From positions 1-33,602 of the forward strand of contig JBARNX010000061.1 of NCBI GenBank assembly GCA_049641805.1: a DNA stretch of 33,602 nt. Reading direction: 5' to 3'. Each line of letters opens with the position of its first letter. Within the stretch, counting starts at the first letter, position 1. This DNA is from UBA5738 sp049641805 (GTDB lineage: Bacteria; Patescibacteriota; Minisyncoccia; Minisyncoccales; UBA5738). Of the stretch, positions 32,324 through 33,602 are shown one piece after another. The notes below the pieces were generated by a model. The model ran no database searches. It was not told where the DNA came from and was given only the letters and a program-made list of their open reading frames with translations. A program made the translations under genes and the position numbers.

Positions 32324-33436
32324 ATGCAACAAACACACATGAAACAAAAAACAATGGTTTTGAGCGGCGTTATTGTTGCCGCGCTGGCAATAAGCGGCGG
32401 TTTGTTTTTTTACTTTCAAAACAAAGAAACAACCCCGATTCCAATTTTGCAATCCGAAACAAAAAACGAAGCGGCAAAAGCCAAACCCGCCGAAGAGTCC
32501 ATTACTCCTTTGCGGCTTGATTACGCCATCAGTAATTTCGGCCCGGGCCAAAACAATACGATTTCTTATTACATAGAAAACAAAACTATATGCGACAACC
32601 GGCCGGCCTATTTGGGATTGATGGAAATCCAATCGAACGACAAAAATTCACAAACGCAATACGCCAAATTCACGATCTATGCCGATAATGGCCAAATGGC
32701 CGTCAGCACCTGGGTCAACGAAACCGGCATGGCTTTTGACGATGCCGTATCAAGATATAACGACCTTGATTTACCGTTAATGCTCAACGGACTGTTCGCT
32801 TATGCCGGTAAAAATTTCAACGATAGCGAATACTGGCAAACAACTTCGCCGATATTGTTGAAAAATGTTTTCACGGGACAATCCACGGGCGATTATTCCA
32901 TTATCCCGCAAGAAAACGGCGATAACGGCGCGGTTCCCTGCAAAAAATTCAAGATGGTGGTGAAATCAACCAACACCGACGGGTTTTTCAATGCTTGCGT
33001 GGCGCAAAAAATCGGCGATATCAACTTGCCTTTTGTTGTTTCTATGGCCTTTGAAAACGCGCAAGGACCGGGCTGGACGCTTAAAAATTTCACCAATGAA
33101 AAATCCAAGATCGCCTGGATACCGCAATGCTTGGCGCCGGTCGCGTGCGAAAATATCATTCAACCCGCGCAATCGGAACGCACCGCCTGTAATTTGCGCG
33201 GCGGCCAGATTGAAACCAACTTTGATCAACAAGGATGCATTACGGAATACAAATGCATGACGCAAGCCGAAATCGCCGCCGGAACAATCGCAAGAATGCA
33301 AAACCCGCAATGCTCCGTCAGCCAAAAAGTTATTGATAAATACCTTCAATGCCGCAAAAACAATATGCCCAATTTTGATCCGGCCGAATACGACCAGCAA
33401 GGATGCCTGGTTGATATTGCCAATTGCCGGCAGTAA
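32324..33436 (+). CDS. Membrane-anchored extracytoplasmic protein of unknown function
   Basis: A 370-residue protein, not recognised. An N-terminal hydrophobic segment (about residues 11-30, VLSGVIVAALAISGGLFFYF) acts as anchor or uncleaved signal. A low-complexity Lys/Glu/Ala linker (about 32-60) leads to a mixed domain, and the C-terminal third is Cys-rich, with two similar segments (NFDQQGCITEYKC and EYDQQGCLVDIANC) suggesting a duplicated small disulfide motif. An extracytoplasmic location fits the cysteine pattern. It could also start at the ATG five codons on (MKQKTMVL). It is monocistronic, followed by a terminator at 33447-33473. Confidence 0.75.
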   Translation: MQQTHMKQKTMVLSGVIVAALAISGGLFFYFQNKETTPIPILQSETKNEAAKAKPAEESITPLRLDYAISNFGPGQNNTISYYIENKTICDNRPAYLGLMEIQSNDKNSQTQYAKFTIYADNGQMAVSTWVNETGMAFDDAVSRYNDLDLPLMLNGLFAYAGKNFNDSEYWQTTSPILLKNVFTGQSTGDYSIIPQENGDNGAVPCKKFKMVVKSTNTDGFFNACVAQKIGDINLPFVVSMAFENAQGPGWTLKNFTNEKSKIAWIPQCLAPVACENIIQPAQSERTACNLRGGQIETNFDQQGCITEYKCMTQAEIAAGTIARMQNPQCSVSQKVIDKYLQCRKNNMPNFDPAEYDQQGCLVDIANCRQ

Positions 33437-33446
33437 AAATCATTTT

Positions 33447-33473
33447 AAAAAAACCGCGGTGTGCCGCGGTTTT
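33447..33473. terminator. Bidirectional terminator between convergent genes
   Basis: A-run, ACCGCGG-TGTG-CCGCGGT, then four T. It ends the gene at 32324-33436 and faces the minus-strand gene at the right edge. Confidence 0.75.
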
Positions 33474-33491
33474 CAATTTCGCTCAATCACG

Positions 33492-33602
33492 CTATGGCGC
33501 CGGAACCGGAACCGCATCCAATTTGGGATTGTTCGGGTTTTTGAAAAACGCCGGATCGATAATAGTATCAAAACAAGTGCGGCCGATACCATGCACCCAT
33601 CC
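33492..33602 (-). CDS. 3' end of a gene cut by the window edge
   Basis: A minus-strand frame open from the right edge for 36 codons to a TAG at 33494-33492. It reads GWVHGIGRTCFDTIIDPAFF and ends in a Pro/Val-rich tail (AVPVPAP). Composition and codon choice fit the neighbouring GC-rich genes, and the bidirectional terminator follows 18 nt later. No family was recognised from this fragment. Confidence 0.5.
   Translation of the reverse strand, partial: GWVHGIGRTCFDTIIDPAFFKNPNNPKLDAVPVPAP

Noticed and set aside
1..33602. tRNA or rRNA genes
   Set aside because: I looked for T-loop (GGTTCGAATCC-like) and rRNA-like conserved strings on both strands and saw none; a covariance-model scan would be needed to exclude unusual tRNAs.

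Overview
The window looks like a chromosomal segment of an uncultivated bacterium, most plausibly a member of the Candidate Phyla Radiation (Patescibacteria). This is inferred from gene content and style, since there is no rRNA in the window: a TrpR/YerC-type regulator, an ADP-forming acetyl-CoA synthetase fused to GNAT, a free-standing NrdD-type zinc tail, GerMN and DUF192 membrane-anchored proteins, very few Shine-Dalgarno sequences, and AT-rich repetitive intergenic stretches. No tRNA, rRNA, CRISPR array, transposase or phage gene was recognised.

Layout. Positions 1-690 hold no confident gene but carry a three-hairpin dispersed repeat, a 162-bp palindromic element and two minus-strand terminators. 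Positions 690-4303 (minus) are a run of an RluA-type pseudouridine synthase, a GerMN protein and a cation P-type ATPase. Positions 4366-10307 (plus) are a TetR-controlled RND efflux operon (TetR, membrane fusion protein, RND pump) with a recognisable promoter, a palindromic operator and a terminator. Positions 10377-17533 hold rubrerythrin, the NrdD-like zinc protein, a small hypothetical protein, the acetyl-CoA synthetase/GNAT fusion, a DUF192 protein, the TrpR-family regulator, a zinc-ribbon protein and an SIS-like sugar-isomerase homologue.

Positions 17929-25539 (minus) are the most interesting part. A promoter with perfect consensus boxes (TTGACA, 16 nt, TATAAT) lies directly in front of a 34-codon gene at 25377-25481 ending in GCCRNGNLL. 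It is followed by a compact operon of four radical SAM/SPASM proteins, a PqqD-like peptide-recognition protein and a SPASM-only protein. I read this as an unrecognised RiPP (ribosomally made, post-translationally modified peptide) cassette. A separately promoted argS lies downstream. The operon is visibly more AT-rich than the flanks, which suggests acquisition by transfer.

Positions 25536-29368 (minus) encode a secreted, membrane-anchored protein with about eight thrombospondin type-1-like Cys/Trp repeats, translationally coupled to a membrane sensor histidine kinase. Positions 29633-30466 encode a secreted protein of unknown function with a strong ribosome binding site, followed by two tandem REP-like hairpins. 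Positions 30791-32047 encode a DEAD-box RNA helicase with a long 5' leader. Positions 32324-33436 encode a membrane-anchored protein of unknown function, and the 3' end of another minus-strand gene enters at the right edge.
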